Positions 32,497 to 44,372 of a stretch of 64,000 nt of DNA are shown here, one piece after another. The translations under genes and the position numbers were made by a program. The notes below the pieces were generated by a model. The model was given only the letters and a program-made list of their open reading frames with translations. It was not told the DNA's origin and searched no databases. Source of the stretch: Paraconiothyrium sp. Pb-2020 (taxonomy: Eukaryota; Ascomycota; Dothideomycetes; Pleosporales; Didymosphaeriaceae); assembly GCA_022419385.1 (NCBI GenBank), contig JAJUBI010000001.1:5828001-5892000 (forward strand), in the 5' to 3' direction. Numbering within the stretch: the stretch's first letter is position 1; every line of letters starts with the position of its first letter.

Positions 32497-33929
32497 ATGT
32501 AAAGCTACTGATCCAAGAATTTGTTGACACTTGTGGAGAAGAATCTCGCATCGTAACAACGCGGCTCTTACATATATTCCTAACGTGTACTTGGCTTCCG
32601 CCCGCGGGCCAAATGCGACAGCAGTCTGACTGGGGGAGCCTGCGGCTCATCGCCCCCCTGTCCGCCTGGTACGTCGACGCCTTTGACCCCTAGTCGCCTA
32701 CCTAATCTACGAGTATGGGTCTGACCATACTCCCGCTAATCAATGCCCGGGAGAGAGCCTCTGGTGGCGCATCCGACGCCACGAACGTCACCATGTCAGG
32801 CCAATCAGAGGAGTCACAAGATGATGGTAACGCTGTGTAAATGCACAGGCCGGCGCCTGCAGCTCCAGTCTCCTGTGGCCGGAAGCTCACGATTCCAGGC
32901 CAATAAGAGAATGGCACAGGATGGTAAGGCTGTGTAGAAGCACAGTTAGCCACTAAATAGAGTAGCATATCCACTATAATATTTGTAGAACTTACGTCGC
33001 AAATGGCTCTGCATCTTGAGTGATCTCTTAGAAGAACTGCAAGCGAATCACACCGTTCGAATTGAGAACACCCTAGTCAATCCACTGACGTTGATAAGAT
33101 TACTTGTACAGAGAAAGAAGCTTCCACTTATTCTACACATAGCTCACGATCTATCTTACCACGTGCCATCCTATGTGCTCGCTTACGCATATATAAACTC
33201 TTTCAACTACCTTCCTATATATTGTTTTCCGCGTTTCGTTAAGTATGGTTTTGATTCTGGCTCAGGTCTTACCATAGTCATGGCTATATGGTATGAGCGA
33301 ATGTTTGAATGGATTTTAAGCCTGATTCGGTGCTAACCGCACCGCCGCTTATTTAGCGCTGGCCCCCATGTATCCGTCTGCTTTGAAACACCCCTCTCGG
33401 ACTTTCAGACATCTGCCAGATTATCTTTACGCGACACAGTCTATCTAAACCCCTTTTTGGGCCCGAAAATACGGACTTCTTCTTGTTTGCTGTTTGGACG
33501 CCTCCAGTAATCGCTAGCATACATATACTGCCTTACGATAAGTAATCCACCGCGAGAGCGTGCCGACAATATCAGTAGCTATCTTGGTCGCAATGGCTCA
33601 AAATTCGCTCCTGCTGTTGAGGCACACTCAGGATGCAGCCGAGAGATACTCTGCTTCTCCATATGCACATCAACGAAGGACAACATGGCTCGATTTTTCC
33701 AACTTTACTGCATCTTCAGACGTTTATGGAAGGTGAAAGCGCTCGGGTTGAATCAGGCAATAGGCCTACGTTTACGGCAAGCGCTATACAAGGAATCTCG
33801 TACGTATAAAGCTTGGATATCCGCCTACAAGTTTCACATTTGATCGCTTCGTCGTTTCTCAATAGCAGTGCTATAACACCGTACAAGGCTCTCGGTTTGT
33901 GCATACAAGGTATTACGTATCACATCGCG
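32497..33929. other. Intergenic stretch with a diverged direct repeat
   Basis: About 1.4 kb between a minus-strand and a plus-strand gene. Holds the repeat pair at 32793-32946. AT-richer around 33090-33350, with an open but unconvincing frame there (33016-33336). Confidence 0.5.
32793..32946. repeat. Two imperfect direct repeats of about 50 bp
   Basis: Unit 1 begins at about 32793 (tcaggccaatcagaggag) and unit 2 at about 32895 (ccaggccaataagagaat). Both continue through a GATGGTAA block to gctgtgtaaatgcacag and gctgtgtagaagcacag respectively. Each contains a CCAAT core. About 100 bp separate the unit starts. Confidence 0.7.
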
Positions 33930-35387
33930 ATGGGCATTCCCAACAAACCCCGTGTCCACACCCCGCCTCCTTTACCGCTACACGAACCCTTAATCCCACG
34001 ATCGGCACATGACAGCCGCGTGAGTATGCTACATGAACTAGTCAATGCAATAGAGACTGATAAAATGAAGCGAGCCAAATACAACTGTAGCTGCGGAAAC
34101 AATACCGAAGCAAAAGCCTGTACCTGCTCCACATGTCAAAGACTTCTACGAAACGGCAACTCTTCATGTAGCTATTATGGCCGTTGCGTTGAGCCACTTG
34201 CGTGGAATATAGAGCATGAGCCACTTTTGAGTCAGGCTTCTTGTCCACTCTATTCTGTTCTTCCAAAGGAGCTTCGCGACTTGATATTCATCTATGCTCT
34301 AACAGATAGTATGAAGGCACGCTCGTTTGGGAGTCTTGTATACCGCAATCGCGCACACACAATGAGACCGTATGGTACTCGACTCGACGACATCGCAACT
34401 AATCTACTGCGCACATGTCGAGCCATTTATCATGAGACGTGGATGCTCCCACTCTCTCTCAATTCATACGGAAACTACGATCTGAGAGATATCGAACGGT
34501 CTAGTCTGAAGCCCTTGGGGTTATATCCCTGGCAGCTCGCGCTGGTACAAAGCTTGGATATTACACTTCAACAAGTTGCTCTTGAAGGCAAGGGCTTCGC
34601 AGGTTCGTTACATGACAATCTCCTTGGAAGACGGCCGTGGCAGCCAGAGGCGCGACATCAAGGCGTTTACGTGGCTCCGAAAAGATACAAACTTGACTGC
34701 AAAGCAACGGAATTCTCGCCAATCCCCCAATGTTTCACAGAAGGATTTTGCTTTCTGCCCGCAGAAGAAGGGCAGGAGCGACATTTCCTGTCGCATGTGC
34801 TTGGCAAAGATCCCGGCTATTCGAAATGTTCTTCAATACCCTGGTCTTCTGCTATGCGTGTGTTGCGAGCTCGGCCCATTGTCCACCTCACACTGCGTAT
34901 CCCAGCTTCTGGCTGGTGGACATGGACTGAACCCCCGAGTAGCTCTGACGAACTGCAACACCTAGGCCTTGATCCCGCCGTGGGTAACGGCGATGTAAGG
35001 AATCGACCGACATCGTTGCTTATGCGCGTGCTCGCAGACCGCCGTCGCTCAGGCAACCATCCACACACCTTTGCGAGTGAAGGAGCGGATGAAAGTCAGG
35101 GGTGGGCTGCAACGATCGGAAGTTTACCCGATTTGAAACGTCTCGAGCTGGTGCTGGAAACTTTCACTGAAAAAAGAGCACAGCTTGAGGACGTCGTGGA
35201 AGCGGCGGAGACTTGGAGATTTCCCATAGCGAATGCATCCTGTGAGTTGACCTGGGATGGACATGTAGATCATAGTAGCTGGAGTATCATGAATAGTGAA
35301 TCGACTGGCTCGGAGGATAGCTGGCATCGCAACTCGAATACGTTCGACGTCCGGACCATACGCTTCACAAGGAAATGGACTACATGA
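33930..35387 (+). CDS. DUF7730-like fungal protein
   Basis: Single exon of about 485 residues from MGIPNKPRVHTPP at 33930; the frame is open 39 codons further upstream. The centre has the family signature LPKELRDLIFIYAL followed by NLLRTCRAIYHETWMLP, an F-box-like helical start then conserved R.CR.IY.E. That pattern marks a large fungal family recently named DUF7730. A Cys-rich patch precedes it (CSCGNNTEAKACTCSTCQ). The role is unknown; members are abundant in Dothideomycete accessory gene sets. The stop directly follows VRTIRFTRKW. The next 165 bases are open in another frame and protein-like (LHELRILERMSGWLEIR), so the true C-terminus could be longer if a base is missing near 35375. Confidence 0.75.
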   Translation: MGIPNKPRVHTPPPLPLHEPLIPRSAHDSRVSMLHELVNAIETDKMKRAKYNCSCGNNTEAKACTCSTCQRLLRNGNSSCSYYGRCVEPLAWNIEHEPLLSQASCPLYSVLPKELRDLIFIYALTDSMKARSFGSLVYRNRAHTMRPYGTRLDDIATNLLRTCRAIYHETWMLPLSLNSYGNYDLRDIERSSLKPLGLYPWQLALVQSLDITLQQVALEGKGFAGSLHDNLLGRRPWQPEARHQGVYVAPKRYKLDCKATEFSPIPQCFTEGFCFLPAEEGQERHFLSHVLGKDPGYSKCSSIPWSSAMRVLRARPIVHLTLRIPASGWWTWTEPPSSSDELQHLGLDPAVGNGDVRNRPTSLLMRVLADRRRSGNHPHTFASEGADESQGWAATIGSLPDLKRLELVLETFTEKRAQLEDVVEAAETWRFPIANASCELTWDGHVDHSSWSIMNSESTGSEDSWHRNSNTFDVRTIRFTRKWTT

Positions 35388-36348
35388 GCTCCGGATTCTT
35401 GAGCGTATGTCGGGTTGGCTCGAAATTCGAAGTTTTGGTAGTGATGAAGGAAAACAGGGAAGTAGCTGGGAGGCCTATAGTGTCGTGGATGAAAAGCCTC
35501 TAGTTCGGAATTCAGAGGTGTTCACCTTTTGCTTCCATACATATCTATTCTAGGTCAGCCCTGACAATTTGATCGAGAGGCAACCGAACAGTCTTCTTGA
35601 TACGGAATGTCCTCATTGTCTTGTCATACATCGACTGGCGTACGTTGAGATTGTTCAATGACACCGTAGCCGTCAATGAGCAGTGTCAATTGCCATTGCA
35701 AGTCGGCCATCGCGTCTAGCCTACGTAAGCTCTCGTGATGTGTGGCCAGGTTCAATCGGTATGAGTGAGATGTAGGATCGAGATGCGCATCAGCCGTTGA
35801 GTACCGGGCTCCGTCAATTACACGGACCGAACGCCATTTCGGAACTGGGCCGGTTCACTCGCTTGTCCGGCCCGTGCCGCTTACATGAAACCATGCTGGG
35901 AGCCTAAATGATTACCGTTGCACAGCCCGTCTCTCAATTCGTTGCTTGTTGAAAGTCTCTCAATTCGTTGCTTGTTGCTTGTTGCCTCTTGCCGGTCTGC
36001 CTTTGTCCATTTTCCGTTACCCCTGGCCCCTCAAAAAGCCCCACGTTACAGCTCTGATTCTTGCGAATATAGCAAGGTATTCGGACGATTGACCTTCCTC
36101 AGTCTCTGTATCAGGTCGACCCCGACGTAAGTAGCCGACCATAATCTGCTTTCGTGTCATTCACGCACACGCGGGGAACGGTGGGCTCGTTCAGTCACAG
36201 GACCCTCTCCTTCCTTTTTTTATCGTCTGATCTTCAAACAAAGATAACAAAAGGTACATAACAGTACAGAACGTTGCACTGCAATTCTATTGCATGTTCG
36301 CTGCTAGAAGTACATTCGGACGGTGCCGTGTTTTCTCCTATAAACAGA
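35388..36348. other. Intergenic stretch with a 26-bp duplication
   Basis: About 960 bp between two plus-strand genes; the presumed promoter of the ankyrin gene. Contains the repeat at 35929-35977. Confidence 0.5.
35929..35977. repeat. Two 23-bp exact direct repeats spaced by 3 bp
   Basis: The 23-base unit beginning gtctctcaattcgttgc at 35929 is repeated exactly at 35955, separated by AAA. The second copy is followed by a further CTTGTTG. Probably a recent slippage or tandem duplication. Confidence 0.85.
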
Positions 36349-37296
36349 ATGGAAGAGGCTGCATCCTACCTGGCGCGACTGGCGTATGAGAACAAGCCGA
36401 TTTCAGTTTCTTCGCACAATGGAAAGACCCACTAAACCCGTCGCGCCTTCACTGGGCCGCACTGAAAGAATTCAATGAAGCCTCTGCGCTACACGACGTG
36501 GTCGAACAGAATCGAGAAGACTTGGTGCAGATGATGCTTTCTCTTGATTATAAGATCAACGAATCGGTTGTCTGTATCCTTGCATCAAACGCGACAAACG
36601 CACCGTACGAAGATATTGGACATGTTGTTCGATGGTGGATGGGATATCAACAGACCTGTGAATAACTATTGTCCGCCTGCCATAAGGTATAAGTCTCTCT
36701 TGTATCGAACGATTTTTTTAGCTAATGGTTTGTAGCGTTCTGTTGGGATACATTGATTTCGTCAAACACTGGCTTGCACTCGGCGCATCCCGGAATGCAA
36801 GCAGCCCTTCTGGTCACACTGTTATGCAACGGGCAGTCTCATACGCTCCTCTTGAAGTAATTAAGCTACTAGTCGCAGACGGAGCTACAATCAAGGGAAC
36901 AAACCTCTTAGCGTATGCTGCATCTGCCTACACGCAAGCTCAGGCCACATCTAGCAGCCAAACTCCACAGTCCGAGGACCGTCAGGAGACTATCCGTTAT
37001 CTCCTTGACCAAGGCGCACCGATCGACGCGCGTTACCCTGCGACCATGAAACCCAACATGCATACTGGCGATGGCATTATGTATGGGACCATGACAGCAC
37101 TATATTTTGCGATCGCACGTAATCGAGTGGATTTGGTGCAGCTTCTACTGGACAGAGGCGCACAAATTGAGCTTCAAAGCCGGTCATCATGGAAGACTCG
37201 AGGTCGGTGAAAAGTATAGAGTTAGCTCGACTATGTGGTTTCGAGGCTATTGCTGTCATGTTAGAAGATTGGGCAACTGCTCATGCAGGTCCATAA
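36349..37296 (+). pseudogene. Ankyrin-repeat protein with two frame breaks
   Basis: Start at 36349 (MEEAASYLARLAYENK). After two short introns (about 36557-36602 and 36686-36735) the product contains ankyrin-like units: ALHDVVEQNREDLVQMML, ILDMLFDGGWDINRP, VLLGYIDFVKHWLALGAS, APLEVIKLLVADGATI, ETIRYLLDQGAPID, and FAIARNRVDLVQLLLDRGAQ. The frame breaks twice. Near 36395 one base is needed to join ENK to DFSFFAQWKDPLNPSRLHW. Near 37177 one base is needed to reach the tail KSIELARLCGFEAIAVMLED, which stops at 37296. Both sit in short A runs. With those bases the protein would be about 280 residues. The function is unknown: ankyrin stacks bind proteins, and fungal genomes carry many such genes, often decayed. 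Confidence 0.7.
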
Positions 37297-38053
37297 CTAT
37301 ACTGTGTAGAGCCAAGTACCTTGAAAGATACTTGCACAGGGTATGGCATATAACAGCTCCTTCACTATACTACAACAGTGTAGATATCTTATCTGGCTAT
37401 GATAGATTGATGAATGCTTTATTTGAGCTACATTATATACTCCAATAGACATCCTTTGCTTCATAGGGTGGCTGGAGGCGGTCGTATTTCCTCAACATTA
37501 GTGTGAATAAAACGAAGATATGGGCACTCGGTCTCACTGACGGACCGTGACTGAGGCGTATCATATATCTCGCCCGAATGAGCAGTCGAACCGTGACTTG
37601 GGGCCTTGTGCTCACTCTGGTACTTGCGCAGTACTTGCATACCCTCGTAGACGCACCCTGGTGGGACGCAATCCGGCTTCCGTTCTGTGCCCCAGGTGGG
37701 GGCTATAAAGCGGATCAACCAACCGCAATGCATGAGACCTTCCATTTAAGTGGCTATGCGGGGCGTAATCACTGAAACAAGAACTATACTCCAAGCGGGA
37801 AGTCATTGTGGCCCGGGTAATCTTTGAATTGGGGGCGACGGATTTCCAAGCTCACCCAACGACACTGAAGCCTCATAACAGTTCGAGGTCGCAGCAATGT
37901 ACAGCATCTTTGATCTTCATCTCTCTGTTCACTCTCAGCATACTTGAGGTACATTTTTACCGCAATCGGCACCTTGGTGCGCGCTTTGAACGAGGCTTAG
38001 GCGCGAGATCCACCTTGCGTCACAGATTGTGGACAAACGTTCTTCCCCTGATT
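37297..38053. other. Intergenic stretch upstream of the kelch gene
   Basis: 757 bp. No supported gene; presumed promoter of the kelch gene. Confidence 0.4.
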
Positions 38054-40162
38054 ATGAGGCTTTCTGTTTGGCGGGCGGTGGCTTCGCCCATTGCCCTGCT
38101 GTCGCTGTATCCCTCCCCTGCTGCCGCTGCCTATACACCGGCGGAAGCGGATCCGAGCGTGGAATGTAATCGTCGCGACGTTCAAGGTTTCTAGCCCATC
38201 ATAACGCCTGGGGCTCCGGATACTAATGACTGAGGATAGCAATTGAAAGCGACAACAAAGTCTATGTATATGGTGAGCAGTGATTGCAAATGGCCAACTG
38301 CGTCAGAAGCTGATAGCGTCCCTCCGCAGGTGGTGAAGCATGGATGAATGAGCAGGCAGGTGTAGGCATTGTCCCATATCGAGTCTCAAGCTATGATGGC
38401 TCAGCTGATCTACTGTAGTCTAGGGTTACCAGTCAGTCGCGCAAGATCGCCGTCAAAGCTCGGGGAACTCACAACCGCAGACCACTATTTACGAATCTAC
38501 GACTTCTCCACCGCAAAGAACCTGAACGACAGCTCACTTGTTACCATCAAAGACATACCGGATAAAGTCACTGTAGCGCAATATGGGGCTTTCTGGGTCG
38601 ATTCGAGGCGCGTCTACATGGTTGGTGGCGATGTGAATAGGGAAGGCTGGCTTGGTCGCGATGGTAGAATGTACCCGATAAATTACACAGAGGCGACAGG
38701 CGGAGCCATCTTCTCGTACGACGTCGAGGCTAATGAGTGGAATAATGAACCCGCTATACAGCCTGACGACGGCTCTTCTGCTCGGGGCTCATTTTGTTGC
38801 GGATCCTTTGCCTACAACGCACCGGCAGGAAAGGCATACTTCTATTCCGGCCTGAACGGGGATGAAAAGAACAAAGCGGATCCGTTCAGTTCTTCTATGT
38901 TCGGAAAAAACCAGAGCCAAACCGAGTATTCTGGGAGCAGCAGTCTGTTGACGTTCGACGCGGACAGTTTCAAATGGAGCAACTCCAGCGTCAGTACGAA
39001 GGCACTTACTACAGGAATCTCAGGGACCGTAGGCGGGCGATTTGCTTTCCTGCCATCCACTCAATCCGCGAATGGAGGAATCGGGATACTCATTGGAGGT
39101 AGGCAACGGCAGAGCATCGCGCATGATGCTTGGGGCCAGATGGAAACCATGCGCGAGGTTCTTGTGTACGACACTGCATCCGACAACTGGTACAGGCAAT
39201 CTACCACGGCAGACGATGACGATTATCCCACTGGCCGCTGGATATTCTGTATGACTGCTGTCAGCACTCCTGACAACAGCAGCCACAGCATATATATGTA
39301 CGGCGGAGACACACAAGGCGGCTTCGCTGACGCACAATCCGATATGTGGATTCTAACCGTGCCATCGTTTCACTGGCTGCGCGTTCAGGTCGACTCACGG
39401 CGTCGAAAAGCCCTCGCATGTACAACTGTCGGAAAGCGCTACATGCTGACGTATGGCGGGGAGGCAGGTTATCGCGAAGGCAAAAATGTTTCCTGTGACA
39501 CCGCTAACCATGGACTCCGCCTTTTCGATCTGTCCGAGTTGCATTGGACCACCCAGTATGACGGCCCTGCAACTGCAGGTAAGAATCCCTACAAGGTCCC
39601 TAAGATTATATACGATGCCATTGGCGGTGGCGAGCAAGGAATGGCCACCAAAACTGCTCCAAGTGCAGGTTTTAGCAGTACTGAATTGTCGGCACTATTT
39701 CAACAATCGACTCCCACGGGAACAGGGGCAAGTCCCTCCCAAACGATAACTCAAACCCCAAACGGAAAGACCAATATAGGTGCTATTGCCGGGGGCGTAC
39801 TTGGCGGTCTTGTTGGCCTGGCACTAGTTCTGATAAGTATATTGTGCTTGCTTCGAAGAAAGCGGCAGCAGCATGTACCCAGCGGAAAGGAGCCTCTGGT
39901 GGAGACGCCAGTGCAGCTAACGGAATACTACAAATACGAGCTGCATCACGAACACCGGGGCGAACTGCCAGAACAGCAGGTGGCCCATCACATCGGAAGC
40001 GAGCATGATCAGTTGCCTCATGAGCTGCCACATGAGCCCCGTGAGCTGCCCGTGGCGATGACGACCAGAAACGAACGTGTCCAGGATGACGCGATGTCCA
40101 ACGCGGACCTGTACGAGGACTCCCAGTCACAACGTGGCCGGACCCGCGGCCAAGGTGCCTGA
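38054..40162 (+). CDS. Kelch-repeat single-pass membrane protein
   Basis: Four exons. Exon 1 (38054) encodes a signal peptide (LSVWRAVASPIALLSLYPS). Short exons then read AIESDNKVYVYGGEAWMNEQA, and a last long exon starts VSRARSPSKLGELTT. The ectodomain has kelch-type blades with Gly-Gly pairs and aromatic residues: VYMVGGDVN, GILIGGRQRQ, IYMYGGDTQGGF, YMLTYGGEAGY, each followed by a W/Y. Thr/Ser/Pro-rich sequence leads to a glycine-zipper membrane helix (IGAIAGGVLGGLVGLALVLISI), a basic stop-transfer (LLRRKRQQ) and a cytosolic tail rich in His, Glu, Leu and Pro with an HELPHEPRELP-type repeat. This architecture is common in filamentous fungi at the cell surface, with a suggested cell-wall or polarity role. 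The ligand is unknown. The frame is intact, about 640 residues. Confidence 0.85.
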
Positions 40163-41488
40163 ACGTGAATGTAGACGGGAGTCTGACTGTATAGTCGGTA
40201 TGTGGGACGTCTCCCACGAACCTCCAACAATAACAGGGAATACGCACCCGACCGCCGCCATTCAATCGCGCGACTCGCGCAACACTTTCAGCACTATTGG
40301 GTCCCAATCTTCTTCCGCCGGATTGATATTTGGATCACGGGGTAGTGGTAGTATGCTCGGGACCTTCTCATTGGCTTGGGTCATGACTATCTCAATTGTG
40401 GCAATAGGATCCCACCTGGGCAGTTGGGGCCAATAGTCGATGCATTTGAACTGAACGCAGTGCCTCGGCGATTATCCACAGTGGCCCTTATTAGAAAGTT
40501 GAATGGTTAGGGTTCTGAGGGCCCGCTGTTGCGAGGTTAGACAATCAGCTACAAGCTTAGGAACTCATAATGTAGCCTAGGGTAACTCGGTTTATAAAGC
40601 GCGTTTAGAGTTGTAACCTAATAGACGGCCGAATCTCATTTTATCGCAAGAGCCGAATCATTTCTTCGTGTCGGCTACTGGGTTATGAGCAGATAGTTAC
40701 TCAGATAAATGCAACTTAGCGAAAGTCGGCCGAGTCCTAACCTCGAACTCTTGTCGGGTGGTATAAGCCGTGCAGTGCAAATTAGTGGATCAAACCTTGC
40801 GACCAAAACCTTGCGACGCTGGGCAGTTGTGGGAAGACTTCTTATCGGCTTTGTCGGCTGACACTCTCCTAGCAGCCCAAGCACACCTGGGAGAGATGCA
40901 TTCCTGCAATGACGATTTCAGTTAGGGGGCTGAAAAAGTCTCTGCAAACAATGAGATTACAGCAGATAGCAAAGCTGCCTATGAACTGCAGTACCTGAGG
41001 TGGTTCGACCCTAAGTCGCTGTACTAAGAATCAGAGGCCGTTGAACCAAACGATGCTAGACATACCGAGGGACGGCAGAGTCTTTGTGATAGCAAATGCA
41101 GGCTACCTCACCGCGCTTTTCATATCTATGCGAGGAAGTGGTACAATGCGCCTTTGAGGTCAAAAGAGTGGATTTCGAAGTCTCGGAGATGGTTTCCTGG
41201 ACGGGCCGAACATCAGGTCCTGTCGCGAAAAGGTAGATTGTACGGCTATCTTCGGTTCGCCGGGCGACATGGACCAGGTCTGTAGCTAGTATGTCAGTCA
41301 GTAAAGGTGCTGAATATGGAATACAACTGCACATTACCCCTGAGATCAACTCATTAGAATATACGTCTATTGGCTCTATTCACTCACGACTCTCCTCGAA
41401 GACTCCCAAGAAACTCCGGGTATACCCCAAGCGCACTCATACTATACACATGACTTCATTGCACCTTCTCCTGCATCATCTCTCATAT
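40163..41488. other. Convergent intergenic stretch, possible decayed sequence
   Basis: About 1.3 kb between the 3' ends of the kelch gene (+) and SCJ1 (-). No intact gene. A segment at about 40930-41030 reads like old coding sequence (NNEITADSKAAYELQYLRW) but ends at a stop. No terminal repeats or transposase motifs could be established. Confidence 0.4.
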
Positions 41489-42891
41489 CTATAACTCATC
41501 ATGGTCATCCGTGCTCGGCATAACAATCGGCTCTTTGGGCCTACCCCACTCGTCATCCAGCAGCTTCCCGCTCTTCTTCCTATACTTCTCCCACACGCCC
41601 CAAAAGTCCTTCTCCATACCCTTCTCCATTTGATCTGGTAGTACGACGACGTACTCAACATGAAGACTGCCGTACACCTCGCCTGCATTGTTCTCCAGCT
41701 CTTGGTGCCATACAGGCATGCCCTCGTCGGCGATGACTTCGATTTGGTTCGGCTGAACAACTTCTCCACGCTTGCGGGAAAGCTGGACGATATGGCCGTC
41801 CAAATGCGTGATGTTGCGCGTCCAGTCGCCCATCCACGCTTCCCGAAGTGACAAAACCTCGCGCCAGAAAAGATCCTTGCCGCGCCGCCGGAAGAACGTG
41901 CCATCTGTGCGCTCGTGATCCTGCTGTCCGTATTGAGGGTCCGTCTCCGCGAGGTGCACGATCAGGTCGCCGGCCACCCAGTCGGGACTCTCGTCAGCCT
42001 CGTTCTCGTAGGTGATACGCACGCCCAGCGGCATGCCCTTTTCGATGTGAAGTTCGTGCTTTTCTGGCTCCCGGACGACGCGGCTGCCGCCGCACACGGG
42101 ACATGGGTGTGCAATCGTCTTGCCTTTGCCGTTGCACTTGTCGCATTGAACTTGCATCTGCTGGAACAAGCCTGGCGCAAGCTGCTGTCTTTGTATTCGA
42201 GCACCGCGTCCGCCACATGCGTCGCATGTCTCCACGTGTCCGTCCTCACTTCCTGTACCCTCGCATGCAGAGCATATAGCCTGTTTTTCGACCTCGAATT
42301 CCGTCACTCTTCCATTGTAGAAATCGCGGAGGGGAATCGCAACCCGGAGCTCCATGTTCGGTCCCTGTCGTTGCCCACCAGAATGCCCAAAATGTCCGCT
42401 GCCGCCGAAGAAGCGGCTGAAGAGGTCGAATGGATCGTGGTGTTGGCGCGGCGAGCCGCCTTGTTTATGCTGTTTTATGCCCTCGTGTCCATACTGATCG
42501 TATACGCGGCGGGATTCTTCATCGATGAGGACTTCGTATGCTTCTGCGACGGCGACGAACTTCTCGTGTGCGCTCTCGTCTCCACTGTTGTTTATTAGCT
42601 TCTGAGACGTGGATTTCGACTCAAAGGCAGGACGCACGGGTTCTTATCTGGATGGAACTTTTTGCTAAGTGACCGATATGCTTTCTTGAGTTCTCGTTCG
42701 CTCGCATCTTTCTTAACACCGAGTAGCTATCTTCATGTTAACAGTCGCCTTCCATAGACCCAGAGTGCGAGGTGTGCTGTCAAGATCCGACATATACCGC
42801 AACTCTTCTATAAACTTACCTTATAGAAGTCCTCGGCACCCAACACCCCCAGCGCGAACACGCCCAGCAGCAACAATATCTTCAGAAGCAT
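41489..42891 (-). CDS. SCJ1: ER-lumenal DnaJ (HSP40) co-chaperone with HDEL retrieval signal
   Basis: Type I J-protein of the ER lumen, partner of Kar2/BiP in folding and ER-associated degradation. Three exons: the signal peptide exon (MLLKILLLLGVFALGVLGAE, then DFYK), then LLGVKKDASERELKKAYR with the catalytic HPD in KKFHPDKNP, then GDESAHEKFVAVAEAYEVL onward. A Gly/Phe-rich linker (FDLFSRFFGGSGHFG) is followed by four CxxCxGxG-type zinc motifs (CSACEGTG, CDACGGRG, CDKCNGKG, CPVCGG) and two beta-rich client-binding domains. The C-terminus ends in HDEL, the classic ER retrieval tetrapeptide. This, with the signal peptide, separates it from cytosolic Ydj1. The frame is intact, about 420 residues. 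It is divergent from the uS17m gene. Confidence 0.94.
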
Positions 42892-43375
42892 TGTGTCCGA
42901 TGCTTCCCCGACGACTCGAGGTACGAAGAAGGTGAAAGAAGGGTTCTTTCAAAAACAAATCTAGTCCATGAAGACAGAATGAGCTCCGAGGTGGCACGGG
43001 AGTCGGACACCTGAATTACCGGAGGAAATGCACAAAAGAAGGCGGGGCGCAGGTATCTATGTGGTGTTGGAGCTACTGGCCAGATAATGGTTTCCACCGG
43101 AAGCTGTTGTCGCGCAACCAATCGGAGCATTTCTTGGCAGAGACTCGCTGGTGATTTCTTTTACTTCATGCGGAGCGCGCATCAAGGAGTATATCACCAA
43201 TTGACGATTGACGCCTGGACAACCTTCCCACAAATATACGCGAGACGCATTCGCTTGCTGTCTTCTATCCTCCAGACACCTACCGCGATCGACGCGCCGC
43301 CGGCGCCCACCCGACTCCGCACGCGAGCGATACCCTTAACCTCCCTCTCTGTCCGTCGACGCACATACATCCACG
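42892..43375. promoter_or_regulatory. Divergent SCJ1 / uS17m promoter region
   Basis: 484 bp between the two start codons, with a CCAAT box at about 43117. No unfolded-protein-response element could be assigned with confidence. Confidence 0.5.
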
Positions 43376-44083
43376 ATGTCGAAAACCCTAGTAGGCAAGC
43401 CTATAGTGCGGAAGCTCTTCTCTTCCTCGCAAGTGGGCGTCGTCGTCTCCGCAGGCCGCATGTCCAAAGCAGTAAAAGTCCGTATAGCAGCGCAAGAATG
43501 GAATAAGAAATTCAGAAAGGTATGTTTATATCCAATATACACGCCTTACATACTCGCGGCGATAGGATGTTAACGTAATACCCAGCATTTCCCCTCCGAA
43601 CAAACCTACCTCGTCGCAGACCCTAACTCCTCCCTTGTTGAAGGCGATGTCGTCCGCATCGCTTCCGGCTGGCGCACATCCAAGAACATCCGGCACGTTG
43701 TGACATCTATCGTCGCGCCCTTTGGCGAGCCTGTTGAGAACCGCCCGCCCATTTTGTCGGAAGAAGAGCGCATGCAGATCCGCATGCGAGAGCGGTTACT
43801 CAAGGATGTGAGATCTGCGGCGAAGGGACGGCAGACGAGCTTGCAGAGGTTGGCAGAGGCGAGACGACAAAAATTGCAAATCCCCAGTTTGGAGGAGGCT
43901 ATGGCGAATGTGAGGATAGCAGAGAAGGAGGGGTCTGGGAAGTCGGGGCGGTCCAAGGCGCATAAGGGGCATACGGGGCAGGCTGAGACGAAGAAAGAGA
44001 GGAGGGTTGAAGCGGGGAGAGAGACGCCGGCAGAGAAGAAGGCGGAGGCAAAAGTGAAGGACGCGAGGGTACAGACGGCATAG
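43376..44083 (+). CDS. MRPS17: Mitochondrial small-subunit ribosomal protein uS17m
   Basis: Two exons; an intron at 43520-43585 joins NKKFRK to HFPSEQTYLVAD. The OB-fold S17 core is visible: VGVVVSAGRMSKAVKVRI, then LVEGDVVRIASGWRTSKNIRHVV. A long C-terminal extension, highly charged and Lys/Glu/Ala-rich, is typical of fungal mitochondrial S17 proteins. The protein should bind the 5' domain of the mitochondrial small rRNA. About 215 residues. The N-terminal sequence MSKTLVGKPIVRKLFSS is basic and Ser-rich, as for an import signal. The frame is intact. It is convergent with CDC7 (290 bp between stops). Confidence 0.88.
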
Positions 44084-44372
44084 GGTGGAACCATTAGATC
44101 GTGGGAAATCATGTAAAATATGTGTACCAGGGGCTGTTCATATATCAGCATTAGAGGGTGTTTGGAATGTTCTGAATGTAGCATATTATCTGTCTTGGAA
44201 CAATATTCGACGTGTCTATATCATACAAGAACTGAAGGGTATCGCAATAGCAAATCCGCCCGTCGTGTTAAATGCGAAGGTACAACAACTCCAGATACCA
44301 TACAAAGAGGCAGTACGCCATTTCATGCCGCTCATCACTGAAACCCTGTGTAATCTCATGATCATCAATAGT

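Noticed and set aside
40163..41488. DNA transposon starting at a CAGTGCC sequence near 40458
   Set aside because: No matching inverted terminus, no target duplication and no transposase frame could be found.
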